This document shows, piece by piece, positions 1 to 11,267 of a stretch of 64,000 bases of DNA (positions within the stretch are counted from its first letter, which is position 1; every line of letters starts with the position of its first letter). The position numbers and the translations under genes are program-made. Under the pieces are notes generated by a model. The model saw nothing but the letters and a program-made list of their open reading frames with translations. It was not told where the DNA came from and did no database searches. This DNA comes from Tuctoria greenei. Taxonomy: Eukaryota > Streptophyta > Magnoliopsida > Poales > Poaceae. The stretch covers positions 123,903,498 through 123,967,497 of the forward strand of contig JAYESD010000008.1 of NCBI GenBank assembly GCA_036927565.1, read 5' to 3'.

Positions 1-284
1 TTGCCAGGTGGGCCCCCTTGATGTATCTGGGTGATACACCATTGGATCTCCTCGGATACTTCTATTTGTGGGCCATTTGATCATGGGATGCCACGTGTCG
101 TCGCCTGATTGGCTGGGATGATATTTTATAGGATTGGTCCTTCTACATTTCCTGCATAAAATGCTGCATACACATATTTCTCCAAGTCCAAGTGGAATTG
201 AGTTAGATAGAAAGGTGATGTGTGCAAGAAATGACAAATCCTTCACATAATTGAGTTAAATTGACGGATGAAATTGGTATATAA
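1..284. other. Unassigned sequence left of truncated copia element E
   Basis: I recognise no coding domain here. The stretch ends in ...GGTATATAACA just before the open gag frame of element E begins, so it could be the end of another LTR inserted into E, or the flank of a deletion. A CCACGTGTCG G-box-like motif lies near position 91. The 5' LTR, primer binding site and N-terminal gag of E are not present in the window. Confidence 0.4.
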
Positions 285-1744
285 CAGCCGTCAACACCTC
301 GGCAAAGAAGAAAGGAGTTGATTTGAAGTCAACTTGCAAACCCGCATCAAAAGAAGCTCGAGAAGCTCATGGAGAAGATGACAGCGATGATGAAAGCAGT
401 GATATCGATGAAGAAGACATGATCTTGTTTATGAAGAAGTTCAAGAAAATGATGAGAAGAATAAAGGGTGGTAGCTCAAATGAAGGAAGACAAAGGGACA
501 AATAAAGACCCAAAATGAGGCGTGCATGCTATAACTGTGGAGAGTACGACCATTTCATAGTTGATTGTCCACATGAGGAAAATAAGAGGAAGACTAAGGA
601 CAACAAGCCTCAACCGAAGAAGATGTTCAAGAAGAAGAAGCAATATGGCCAAGCACATCTAGGGAAGTAAGTGGGACTCCAATGATGAATCATCATCCGA
701 AGAAGAAGGGGAGATGGCCACCATAGCCATCAAGAAGACTACCAAGAAATCTACTCTCTTTCCAACCATGGGCGCATGGAAGGAGAACGACAACACATGT
801 CTAATGGACAAGGAAGGTAAAAGAAAGGTGACAACTAAATCTTCCTCTTCACATTCTTTTGCTAGTGATAGTGATAATTCTAGTGATGATGAAGATATGC
901 TTAGGGGTTTTGACAAGAAAATTGTTGCTAAGATGAAATTTCTAATGGATAAGCTTGTTGATAAGGAGGAGCTAGTTGATTGTCAAGAAGATACGATCAT
1001 CCTCCTAAAGGAAGAATATCTTAAGATCAAAAAGCTCCTTGAGTTTGAAAAGGAGCAGAGTAATTCACTGGAACTTGAGTTAGCTTCAAGCAAGGAAGCT
1101 TGTTTGAAGCTAAAAGACTCACACGTGGCTATCAAGGATGAACTTTCTAACTTAACCAAGGTTAACAAGATCCTTGAGATACAAGTTGAGTTACTCAATC
1201 AAAGTGGTTCTTCATCCTCTTCAAGCTCACCTTCTCAACATATAAAATCTAAAATTGTCATTGCTTGTACATGTGCTAAAAGTAACACTAACTTGAAGGA
1301 AAAGCCAAACTTGACAAAGGACAAGCGTTCTTCTCAAAGTAGCATATTTGACAATGAAAAGGTCAAGTATGCACGCAGTGCATACTCGGTCACAAGACCT
1401 CCTATTGTCAAATATGGCATTGGATATCCTTATGGTGAAAAGCAAAACGTAGAAGCCACAAGAATATCAAGGAACGCATTGCATTTGTCAAGGGAAACTC
1501 TTCTCAAGTTGGAAAACAAGATAACCTTGATAAAATGAACATTGTTAACTCATATGAACAACAAATTTTATTTAGAGCATTTGATTCTTCATATGTACTC
1601 ATGAAAAGTAATCCTGGTAGAGTTTATGCTAAATATGTTGGGCCACGCCATGGGAACACCAAGTCTCATGTGTGGGTGCCCAAATCACTTGTGACTAAAC
1701 TCAAAGGACCCAAGCAAGCTTGGGTACCTAAGACCAAGGTATAA
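285..1744 (+). pseudogene. gag: E gag (C-terminal part), zinc knuckle, degraded
   Basis: This is the nucleocapsid end of a Sirevirus Gag, which packages element RNA. An acidic Lys-Glu-Ser-Asp-rich stretch (323-505) is followed by an in-frame TAA at 503-505. The same frame then gives a CX2CX4HX4C zinc knuckle beginning CYNCGEYDHF (about 530-575). A frameshift near 661-669 moves into a coiled-coil-like region (714-1538) of Asp/Ser and Leu/Lys/Glu-rich sequence. A second shift near 1535 leads to a segment ending WVPKTKV and a stop at 1742-1744. The first half of Gag is absent. The pol frame opens just after a pyrimidine-rich TTTTTTGCAG at 1749-1758. Whether the gag/pol boundary is normal or mutated cannot be told here. 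Confidence 0.8.
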
Positions 1745-1752
1745 TTTATTTT

Positions 1753-3176
1753 TTGCAGACTTATTCATCCGGTGGAGCAAAATGGGTGCTAGATAGTGGA
1801 TGCACCAATCACATGATTGGAGAGGGTAGAATGTTCGTGGAATATGAAGAAAATGAAGATCCAAGCGAAGGCATTTACTTTGGTGATAACAGTCAAGGAA
1901 GGCTGCTTGGTACCAGTAATATTGCAATTTCATCACAACATACTCTTTCTCATGTATTACACGTTGACTCCTTGGATTATAACCTTTTGTCCATATATCA
2001 ATTATATGACAAGGGTTATAATTGTTTATTCACTAATGAGGGTGTGACTGTCTTTAGAAGGAATGATAACTCAGTTGCATTCAAGGTTGTGTTAAAGGAA
2101 AAACTTTATCTAGTTGACTTTAACAAAGATAAAGCAAAACTTGACACATGCTTGATTGCAAAAACCAACATGGATTGGTTGTGGCATTGACGGCTAGCAC
2201 ATGTTGGTATGAGAAATCTTCAAAAACTTCTAAAAGGCGATCACATCCGTGGTTTAAAGGATGTTGTTTTTAAGAAAAACAGGCCTTGTAGAGCATGCCA
2301 AGTCAGGAAGCAAGTAGGAGCACCCCATCCCTCGAAGAATGTCATAAATACAACAAGACCGCTGGAGCTCCTCCACGTGGATCTATTCGGTCCAATTGCT
2401 TACATAAACATTGGCAGTAATAAATACGGTTTATTATTCATTGTTGATGATTTTTCACGCTTCACATGGGTTTTCTTTTTGCATGATAAGACAGAAACTC
2501 AAGGAACCCTCAAGAAGTTCATAAAGCGTGCCCAAAATGAATTCTCATTGAAGATGAAGAACATACGAAGTGACAATGGGACAGAATTCAAGAATACCCA
2601 AGTTGAGGAGTATCTAGACGAAGAAGGGATAAAGCACGAATTTTGAGTACCATATTCCCCTCAACAAAACGGAGTAGCCGAAAGGAAGAATCGTACACTC
2701 ATTGAGATGGCGAGGACAATGCTCGATGAATACAAGACTTCAGACAAGTTTTGGGCTAAAGCAGTGAACACCGCTTATCACGCTATAAATCGACTCTATC
2801 TTTATCGGTTGCTCAAGAAAACTTCATATGAACTACTCACGGGTAACAAGCTGAATATTTCATAATTTTGAGTTTTTGTTTCAAAATGTTATATCTTAAA
2901 CAAGAAGCCTAGGGCTTTGAAGTTCGCTTCGAAGTTCGATGAAGGTTTCTTACTTGGCTAAATGATTTGAACTCCTACACCTATCGTGTCTTCAACAAAG
3001 TCTCCGGACTTGTCGAAGTAGCACGTGAAATAGTGTTCGATGAAACTAATGGCTCTCAAGAAGAGCAAGTTGATCAATGTGTGCTAGATCAAGAAGAAGC
3101 TCCATGTCACGCATTGAGAAGAATGGCGTTGGGCGATATTCGACCACAAGTGCCACCTCCAAATGTTAATGAATAA
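1753..3176 (+). pseudogene. pol: E pol part 1: aspartic protease and integrase
   Basis: Protease: the WVLDSGCTNHM active-site motif lies at about 1783-1815. Next comes a GAG-pre-integrase segment (LWH, then LAHVGMRNL) broken by a TGA at 2188-2190. The integrase core has HVDLFGP (first Asp), IRSDNGTEF (second Asp) and NGVAERKNR (Glu), so the DDE residues are all readable. An in-frame TGA at 2644-2646 and small indels around 2860-2960 break the frame. A recognisable tail (FNKVSGLVEVA, DETNGS) runs to 3176. The integrase would insert element cDNA into the genome. This copy cannot make an unbroken polyprotein. Confidence 0.85.
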
Positions 3177-3497
3177 GATGAACCACAAGTGGAGGATAAT
3201 GATCAAGGGGGAGCTTCCACACAAGATCAACATCAAGAAGATCAAGGTGATCAAAACATCAATGAGGGCAACTATCCAGGGGGAGAATAAGACGATAATG
3301 AAGATTCAAGACCACAAGTGCCACATCCAAGAGTACACCAAAGCATCCAAAGAGATCACCCCGTCGACAATATAATCGTTGTCATCCAAAAGGGAGTAAT
3401 AACTCAATCTCGCATAGCTAATTTTTGTGAACACTATTCTTTTGTATCCTCTTTGGAACCATACAGGGTTTAGGATTCATTAAAAGATCCGGATTGG

Positions 3498-4933
3498 GTG
3501 ATGGCGATGCAAGAAGAGTTGAACAACTTCAAAAGGAATGAAGTGTGGGAGCTTATTGAAAGACCCAAGTCCAACGTCGTCGGCACTAAATGGGTCTTCC
3601 TCAACAAGCAAGACGAACATGGAGTGGTAACAAGGAACAAGGCACGACTTGTGGCTAAAGGTTACTCACAAGTCGAAGGTTTGGATTTCGACGAGACTTT
3701 TGCTCTCGTATCTAGGCTTGAATCGATTCGTATATTACTTGCATATGCTACTCACCATGATTTCAAGATTTATCAAATGGACGTGAAAAATGCCTTCCTC
3801 AACGGACCAATCAAGGAGGAGGTGTACGTGGAGGAACCACCCGGTTTTGAAGATCAAGAGTACCCCGACTATGTGTACAAGCTACATAAGGCTCTCTATG
3901 GCCTGAAACATGCTCCTAGAGCTTGGTATGAGTGCCTTAGAGATTTTTTGATTGAGAATGGATTCAAGATCGGTAAAGCTGATTACACTTTGTTTACTAA
4001 ACACTTTGATAATGATCACTTCGTTTGTCAAATCTATGTTGACGATATTATATTTGGTTCAACTAACAAATCCTTTTGTCAAGAATTTAGTAAGATTATG
4101 ACAGATAGATTCGAGATGTCCATGATGGGAGAGTTGAGATACTTCTTGGGATTCCAAGTGAAGCAACAAAAGGATCGGACGTTCATAAGCCAAACAAAGT
4201 ACACTCAAGACATTCTCAAGAAGTTTGGAGTGGACAAAGCAAAGCCCATAAAGACTCCCATGTCAAGAAATGGACACTTGGATCTCAATGAAGACGGACC
4301 AAATGTGGATCAAAAGGTATACCGCTCCATGATTGGCTCTTTACTATATCTATGTGCATCTAGGCCAAATATTATGTTGAGTGTATGTTTGTGTGCAAGG
4401 TTTCAAGCCAATCCTAAGGAATGTCATTTGACAGCCGTTAAAAGGATCTTGAGATATTTAGTTCATACACCCAACCTAGGCCTTTGGTATCCCAAAGGTT
4501 CAAAATTCAATCTCATTGGATACTCCGATGCAGATTATGTCGGATGCAAGGTATATAGAAAAAGTACCTCCGATACTTGCCAATTCCTAGGTAGATCCCT
4601 TGTTTATTGCTCACCCAAGAAACCAAATTCCATTGCCTTACCACGGCCGAAGCGGGGTATGTTGCAGCCGGGAGTTGTTGTGCACAACTCCTTTGGATGC
4701 GACAAACTCTAACGGATTAGAGTTACAATATGAGTCGTATTCCACTCCTTTTTGACAATGAGAGTGCCATTAAAATTGCCCATAACCCTGTTGAGCACCC
4801 TAGAACCAAACACATAGACATCCGACATAACTTTTTGAGAGATCACTCAATGAAAGGAGACATAGCCATTTCCCATGTCAACATTGAAAAACATCTAGCC
4901 GATATCTTTACCAAGCCACTTGATGAAAAATGA
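3498..4933 (+). pseudogene. pol: E pol part 2: reverse transcriptase and RNase H
   Basis: A long open stretch (3498-4712, 404 codons) carries the copia RVT_2 domain: KARLVAKGYSQ, the VYVEEPPGFED block, LYGLKHAPRAWY and the catalytic YVDDIIFGS motif at about 4036. The RNase H domain follows (YSDADYVGC near 4520). The frame is lost near 4650, and the end is recovered in another frame at 4730-4933 (DNESAIKIAHNP, TKHIDIRHNFLRDH, LADIFTKPLDEK). The RT core is the best preserved coding part of E. A frameshift in RNase H and the upstream stops make it inactive. Confidence 0.9.
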
Positions 4934-5879
4934 TTTTGTGAGCTCCGAAATGAACTAAATATCCTTGATGCTCGGAACGTGGCTTGAAAACTTGCATACC
5001 TGTATGCCCTCCTCAAAATCATATTAATTGTGTTGAAAAATCATCTCTCTCTATTTTCTCCTAAAAACTATGTTAATTACTTGATCTTGGTGAATTATGG
5101 TCATACCTTGATTGTTGTATGTTTACTGATCATATTCATCAAGATTATGTGTGTGTTTTTGCCCCCTATATTCTTTTGAAGCACCATCGAATATATACAA
5201 AAGGTCTATGTTATGTTTCTGTCTAGGTGACCACGAACTAGTCCGTGGTTACCCCGGACTAGTCCGCACAACGCAGACTAGTCCGCTAAGTTTTCCGATA
5301 GTCAGGACTAGTCCGGTCCGACCATGGACTAGTCCGGTCCGACCACGGACTAGTCCTATTTTTCGACTCCATAACCCTAGGGCCGGTGCAACCCTAATCT
5401 TCTTCCTCCTCACAACTCCTCTCACGTTCTCTCTCTTCACTCGAGTGCTCGCAAGACGATTTCGCAAAATCTCTATCAAATCCACTCAATTTTTGGTGGG
5501 ATTTGGTCTCCATTGCAAGGGGATCGAAGAACATAGACTAGTTCGCATCAACAACCTCCTCAACGTCTCAAATAGAAGGATTTGGTAAATTCATCTCCAG
5601 ACCCTAGAATCTTCGATTTTCTTTGTTCTTGCTCAAAAAGCTTAGCACTTCTGGCCAATACATGCTCTAGTGATGTATTTCATTTACCCTAGAACACTTT
5701 TGCATTGAGTAATCTAAAATTTCATCAAGTTAGGTTTTGAACAGCCGCATAATGGACTAGTCCGTTCTCAGGGCGGACAAGTCCGGTATGCCCTGATCAA
5801 ACCCTAACTTATATCACTTCAATGCAATTCCTTGTCCTTGTTGCTCATCCACATTCATTATATCTTCCTTGTCAGAATC
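4934..5879 (+). other. E spacer between pol and env-like ORF, with palindromic repeats
   Basis: No coding domain is recognised. From about 5225 to 5357 the spacer holds seven copies of an imperfect palindrome around GGACTAGTCC, and another lies near 5755-5785. The same motif recurs many times in the 3' LTR of E. ORFs crossing this stretch (5151-5588) are made largely of the repeat and are not credible genes. Confidence 0.7.
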
Positions 5880-7429
5880 ATGTCGGATGAAAGCATCTCT
5901 GACTTTGAAGCCGAGATGGATCAAGATGTGTTGCTGCGTGTCTCGGAGTCTCGCGCCAACAAAAGACAAGACCGTGCTGTCGAGCCTTTGCCTACTCCAC
6001 CTAGGGTGCGGCGGAAGGTTGCAGCCAAGAAACCAGCTTCCAGAGGGAAATATGCAGCTAGTCCTAGCTCGACGGCTCCACGCCAAACCAAGGGCAAAGG
6101 AAAGGGACTTGCTTCCGGTCTGATTGGTCCCTTGGAGATGACTGCCCCAATACAGGGGAACATAAACCCCTCAGAAGAGAAGTTTAATGGAAAAGGAAGT
6201 GATGTGGCATGGAAGATCAGGAAGATCGATTCATATAGCAGTAGAAAGAAGGCAGCTGACCCAAGATTTTGGAGTCACTTTCATGTGGACTACTACAGTA
6301 CTGTGTACCTTCAGATGAAGACTCCAGTAGTTTGCAGCCAATGGATTGACTGGAGCCACTTTGAAGGAAAGAGTTGTGGTGCTTTTGATGAAGTGGTAGA
6401 GGCTGCAGAGAGGCATGGTTTAAAGGACTTGTTTGCTTTCGGATACAACTGGAATGATGAAGTCATTGCTCAGTTCTATGCACTTTCTATTTTGTTAGAG
6501 ATGAAGAAGAGAGGGTGACTTGGATGACTCATGGATCCAAGTACACAGTCACATATGATGAGTTTGCCAGGCTGCTGCATCTGGAGGACACCGACAACAT
6601 TGCGATTGTGATTCACAATCTTGGTGTCCTGGAGAAGGACAAGATGGACTTTCTCTATGACACTCGCCTCAAATACAATCCTCCCTCAACCAAGAACATG
6701 AAGCCCTTCTTCATGGTTCTCAATATAGTGCTCCGGAAGACCATTGCTCCAAAGGATGGAGATGCAAGGAGTGTCCAAGGTTACTTGAGAACCGTGATGA
6801 AAGTGATTAGCAAGAAGAGGAAGTTTGACATCTTTAACTACATCTGGAATGACATGGTAAACATCTCTTGCACCCCTCATCGCTCATGTGGCTATGCATC
6901 GTATATCATGTTTATGATAGAGAAGGTCACAAGCAAAGAATTTATAAAGGATGTTGAACGTACAGCTTTGAGGCCTCAAAAGCCACCTTAAGCTGTTCTT
7001 CCTACTGCTCCATCCCCTATTTCAAGTGAAGAGGCTCCTAGGAGAGCTCAAGGAGAGGCAAGACTTCCATCTAGCTCAAGGGCCCCTCCTTCTAACAAAG
7101 GATCTACCAGTGGGATCATGAAGTACATGGCTGCTATCTTTGGTTCTTGCCGCAAGACTGAGGTGAAGGTCCATAAGATGAAAAAGGAAAGAAAATAAGA
7201 AATGTTGTACATGAAGGACAATATCAAAGCCATCTGTCAAAAACTGGAGATTTAGCCTATTGGGTCTCCAGTCATCTCAAAGGACTCCGCCTCTGACTTT
7301 ACGGGGCTCCCACCTATTTCACCTTTCGAGCTTGCTTACTTTGGCGTTCGGGGCATGACGAGTGGTTCCTCTCCTCCTCCTCCTCAGCCTGATGATGAAG
7401 ATGACGAAAGGACCAATAGCGCGGAGTGA
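5880..7429 (+). pseudogene. E env-like ORF (Sirevirus extra ORF), degraded
   Basis: This is the additional ORF between pol and the 3' LTR that marks many Sireviruses. Its function is unknown, and the name env-like comes only from its position. The start ATG at 5880 begins MSDESISDFEAEMDQD. A basic Lys/Arg-rich stretch follows, then a conserved core with FGYNWNDEVIAQFYA at about 6438-6482. The frame shifts near 6500-6515 into a segment starting RVTWMTHGSKYTVTYDEF. In-frame stops follow at 6989-6991, 7198-7200 and near 7252. A Pro/Ser-rich, acidic tail ends at TGA 7427-7429. I see no signal peptide or clear membrane segment. A captured or internal ORF unrelated to envelopes is equally possible. 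Confidence 0.7.
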
Positions 7430-7913
7430 GCCGACGACGCCAAGTAGATCCCTCTTCTCCTTCTTTTTGGTGCCTTGATGCCGAAGGGGGAGAGATTGAG
7501 GGGGAGTCTTAGGTTGTAGCTTTAGTTTGAGAGAGCGAGCTCTATTTGTGTCTTTGTTGTGACTCTGTCATGCTTTTGGTATTGTAAACCTTTAATGATT
7601 CTCTCTCATGCTTTTAGTCATGTGGTGTGAAATGATGACTATGTTATGCTTATGATCAATGGTATATGTTTAGAACTGCTATGTATGCTTGAGATTAAAA
7701 CTGCTATGTATGCTTGAGATTCTCGATGTTATTATGATACTCACATCAAAATTATTGCTCACACACATAGTCTTGCACCCCACCATAAAGACTGCACATA
7801 TGTCTTATGTCTACATTTCCTATTTTGCTTAAAGCTCATATGTGCACACTTTATGAAAATCTGAATTTTTTTATCATATTTGTGTAAATCTCAATTGGTT
7901 GTCATCAATCACC
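7430..7913 (+). other. E 3' untranslated region with an extra polypurine tract
   Basis: This is AT-rich non-coding sequence. A purine block, GAAGGGGGAGAGATTGAGGG and a few more bases, lies at 7484-7507, well upstream of the tract that touches the LTR. Extra polypurine tracts upstream of the LTR are a described trait of Sireviruses. Confidence 0.6.
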
Positions 7914-7927
7914 AAAAAGGGGGAGAT
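7914..7927 (+). promoter_or_regulatory. E polypurine tract (plus-strand primer)
   Basis: The run AAAAAGGGGGAGAT abuts the 3' LTR start TGAAAGTG. It is the expected RNase H-resistant primer for plus-strand DNA synthesis. Confidence 0.85.
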
Positions 7928-8189
7928 TGAAAGTGCATCTAGGCATCCCTTGTGGGTTTTGGTTGATTTATGACAAACAAATGAGATACTAACAACATTG
8001 TTGAGATGAGCGCAGGTTTTAAAGAAATTAAGAAGAAAGCGCAAAAAAGGAAGGAGAATGAGGATCTAAAGTGAAAAGAGCTCAATAGCTGAAAAGATTA
8101 GATTATTTTGTATGTAATGTGTTGGAGAAACACACCCCAAGAGCTCAAGTGAACAAATAATTCAACTCACTGCACAATTCACAGGAAAA

Positions 8190-8680
8190 CCAGACTAGTC
8201 TGATATACACCACTAGTCTGATATCTCTCTGACTAAGATCGGACTAGTCCCCCCTAGTGCGGACTAGTCCTCAGCACTTCACATCTACACAAAAACAGAC
8301 ACGTCCGATATCCATCTAACAAGTCTGATAATCTTCTGACTAAAATTAGATAAGTCCTCCAAGTCCGGACTTGTCCTTAGCCCCACAATTTTTCACCGCA
8401 CCAGACAAGTCCGATATTGGCTGGACTAGTCCAAAAACTCTCTGACTAGAATCGAACAAGTCCCTCCAAGTACGGACTTGTCTTCAGTTCTTCACGATGT
8501 TCAATACACTGGACTAGTACGATATCAACCGGACTAGTCCGAAAAGTTTCTGACTAAAAATGAACTAGTCCGCACCAGTAATGGACTACTCCGGTATATC
8601 TCAACACTTAGGGTTTTCCACATGCCGCACACCGGACAAGTCCGGAGTCCACCGTAGACCAGTATGGACATCGCAAACCC
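8190..8680. repeat. Palindrome cluster in E LTR (GGACTAGTCC family)
   Basis: Many near copies of GGACTAGTCC and relatives (GGACAAGTCC, CAGACTAGTCTG) are spaced 15-60 bp apart upstream of the LTR TATA box. Palindromes of this kind are known in Sirevirus LTRs. They may be binding sites for a host factor or for dimeric element proteins; that role is inference. Confidence 0.8.
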
Positions 8681-8705
8681 TAACGGTAACTTTTGGAAAC
8701 TCTAG

Positions 8706-8714
8706 TATAAATAG
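8706..8714 (+). promoter_or_regulatory. TATA box in E LTR
   Basis: TATAAATAG downstream of the palindrome cluster, followed by GAGGTGTGCGG, fits the core promoter that starts element transcription in the LTR. Confidence 0.65.
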
Positions 8715-9478
8715 AGGTGTGCGGCCATACATCAAACTCTCTCAACCCCCTACGCCGTAACACCTTCCAAGAGCCCAAAATACACATCTCTCCACACATT
8801 CTAACCCTAAAAAGATCAAATCTTTGAGTATTAGCAATTGATCAAAAGAGAGACTTGTTTCACATGATCTTGAGCTCTTTTGTTTGATCTCTTGCACACT
8901 CTTGTTGTTTATTGTATATCTTTTGAGTGTGTTTGGTGGTGTTCTTTATTGTAATTATTGAGGAGCCCTCAACTTGTGAGAAGGCCCCTTGAACGAGTTA
9001 TTTGCCCCTTCGTGATTAGTGGAAGAGAATCGGCCTCTGTGGTGATTCGATGAGGGTAGGGTTGGTGAAGACCCGGTCCTCCGTGGGCTCCTCAATGTGG
9101 ATGTAGGCTTCCTCTGTGGGAATCGAACCACGGGATAAAAATCTTGTCTCGCACACTTTTGTTTTATTGTTCATCATTCTAGGGTTTACATAATCTTGTG
9201 TAATTCACGTTGAAACATTGGAATTAAAATTGACCTTTGCCATACATTGTTTCATTGTTGTAAGTCATCCAAGTTCCAAATTATTTTCTGCTGCATAGGG
9301 TACTAGAAGTGATTTTATCGATCAATCTTGATGTTTCTAGTCCGCGCATACCGGACTAGTCCGCACAGTATCGGACTAGTCCGATTTTCCTGTATTTGAT
9401 AAATCTGTTAAGTGTTTCAGGGATTGACAAAAGTTCAAAAAGCCTATTCACCCCACCTCTAGGCTGCATTCACTTTCA

Positions 9479-10560
9479 TACTCACCTCCCCAATCTGATT
9501 GGAGAGTGATAATTTTCCTCCCTAGTTGACGTTCAACAAGGGTCTGAAAGTTTTGAATGACCTTTAGGACATCGGATTTGTTTTTGATGAGATATATCCA
9601 GGTGTACTTGTTAAAATCGTTTATAAAGTAACGTAGTATTCAAACTGGCCAACGAATAATGGAGCTTTACCCACACATCTGAAAATACTAACTCAAGAGG
9701 AGCTTTAGATGAACTTGTAGAGACAGAGTACGAAAGTTGGTGACTCTTTCCACATTGACATGAGTCACACACTGGAGTAATAATAGACTCATATAAGACC
9801 CCAAGTTTATTGCAACTAAGCACCTTTGAACAATAGAAAAATAAGGATGCCCTAGTCTACTATGCCATCTCGTCAAGGAGACTTTATCAGTACTAAGGGC
9901 ACACTTATTCAACCTCCAATCTTGTGGTATAAAAGGATAGAGACCATGTCTACATTTGCCTCTGTAGAGAATTCTCTTCATGTCCTGATCCTTGATAAGA
10001 AAGAACCAAGGGTGAAACTCTATAGGTACGATTATCAAGGGTAAATCGATGAACAGAAAGTAAACTCTTTGATGTACTAAGAACATGAAGAATATTGTCA
10101 AGTCTGAAATTTTTATGAGGAGTATTAATCAAAGAATGACTAAAGTGACTAATGCCCATACATGTTCCATTAGAATTATGCACCTGACCTTGTCCACGAT
10201 ATATTTCTTTCATAGTTATTTTCTCTAGTTCTTAGATTATGTGGTCAGTTGCGCCACTAGCCATATACCAATTGGTATCCACTCCATATCACGGATGACT
10301 GACTGAACCAGCAAGCCTGTCATCCGCTTCATACTCCTCCTCGAAACGATGCCAACAGTTGGATGCAATGTGACCAATCTTGAAGCAAATCTGGCATTGT
10401 AGTTTTCCATTGCTTCTGCTGTTGTTCGGACGATTTCCATAATTAGTGCGGCCACCGCTATTGCCTCTGCCACGGTTGCCTCCACAGCCACCACGCTGGT
10501 TTCCACGACAACCACGCTAGGAGCCACCACGTCCACGTGTGGCTGTGTTGGATTATGATT
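9479..10560 (-). pseudogene. pol: D zinc knuckle, protease and integrase start, degraded
   Basis: On the minus strand a CX2CX4HX4C knuckle beginning CQICFKIGHI maps at about 10350-10395. A protease-like WYMASGATDH motif lies near 10250, where the catalytic Asp of the usual DSG is Ala. A LHV-x-LLSV block follows, then the pre-integrase motif RWHSRLGHPYFSIVQ (within 9860-9910) and a C-x2-C motif, CDSCQCGKSH. The integrase stretch ends QSDWGG at about 9495, exactly where E interrupts it. At least three frames are needed to read the series, so it is inactive. Confidence 0.82.
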
Positions 10561-11213
10561 TGAACTCTCCCAATGAGCCATTGCCTTGCAATAACTCTTG
10601 CCTCATATCAAAGTCAGAAATTTGCCCAAAAAGATCACTCAATGTAACAGTAGTCTTCTGACACTTATAGCAGCAACAAGTGCATTGTGCTCATGATTGA
10701 GGCCCGTACGAATATAAGAGATCACCTCATCTTCTGCAAGAGGTTTTGTAGCCGCCGCTACCTCATCTGGGTACCCTGTAATTTCTGAGGAGTAGGTAGA
10801 CACAGACTTGTTACCTTTTGAGGCACTTGTAAGTTTTATGGGGATGTTATTTATTCTTGATACTGATTGCAATGAGAACATGTTCTCCAGATATGACCGT
10901 GCCTCTTTAGAGGTCTTCTTGTTGATCACCTACGTAAGAATCTCCTTGGACAGGGTTCCAAGTTGATATCCCAAGATCTGTTGACCTTGAGCTATTCGTG
11001 CGCTATATGCCGGGTTTTCAATGACTTGATCTTTTTAGCCCTTGGAATTGTTTCTTCTGGTGCTTTAGTAGATCCATTCAAGTACCTAAAGAGGCGAGAG
11101 CCTCTAATTTGTGGGAGTACATGAGCCTTCCATAGAAGGTAATTTTCCTAGGTCAGCTTCACGGTGACAGATGTGTTGAGAAGCACCATTGACGAGCTCG
11201 ATGGCGTTGCCAT
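10561..11213 (-). pseudogene. gag: D gag, degraded
   Basis: Translation from the minus-strand ATG at 11213 starts MATPSSSSMVLLNTSVTVKL and meets a TAG at 11148-11150. The next residues fit the copia gag pattern (ENYLLWKAHVLPQIRG). A downstream segment (10639-10929) carries TSKEARSYLENMF and the AEDEVISYIRTGL-x-HEHNALVAA block of the copia gag polypeptide family. Frameshifts separate the pieces. Gag would form the particle shell. This copy is dead. Confidence 0.8.
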
Positions 11214-11254
11214 GCTGCCAGGAAGAAGAACCCTAGACGCTCTCTTGGAAGAAC

Positions 11255-11267
11255 GGCTCTGATGCCA
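11255..11267 (-). promoter_or_regulatory. D primer binding site (initiator tRNA-Met type)
   Basis: The minus strand reads TGGCATCAGAGCC, one base from the common copia PBS TGGTATCAGAGC, which pairs with the 3' end of initiator methionine tRNA. It sits directly after the LTR end ...TTTAACA. Confidence 0.85.

Larger units (their letters stand above)
285..9478 (+). mobile_element. Element E: Sirevirus-type Ty1/copia retrotransposon, 5'-truncated
   Basis: Order on the plus strand is gag C-terminal half with zinc knuckle, protease, integrase, reverse transcriptase, RNase H, long spacer, env-like ORF, polypurine tract and 3' LTR. The copia order (integrase before RT), the long acidic gag, the env-like ORF and the LTR starting TGAAAGTGCATCTAGG point to the Sirevirus (SIRE/Maximus) lineage. 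The 5' LTR is missing. The element ends at 9478. The next base continues the integrase frame of a minus-strand copia element (D), so E was inserted into D. Several stops and frameshifts make it non-functional. Confidence 0.88.
7928..9478 (+). repeat. E 3' LTR (1551 bp)
   Basis: It begins TGAAAGTG and ends CACTTTCA, a perfect 8-bp terminal inverted repeat, directly after the polypurine tract. A TATA box, TATAAATAG, lies at 8706-8714. The U3 part (about 8190-8680) is studded with variants of the palindrome CGGACTAGTCCG, with further copies near 9348-9384. Only one LTR is in the window, so LTR divergence cannot be measured. Confidence 0.88.

Noticed and set aside
5151..5588. 145-codon ORF in E's spacer
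   Set aside because: Much of it is the GGACTAGTCC repeat translated; no domain.
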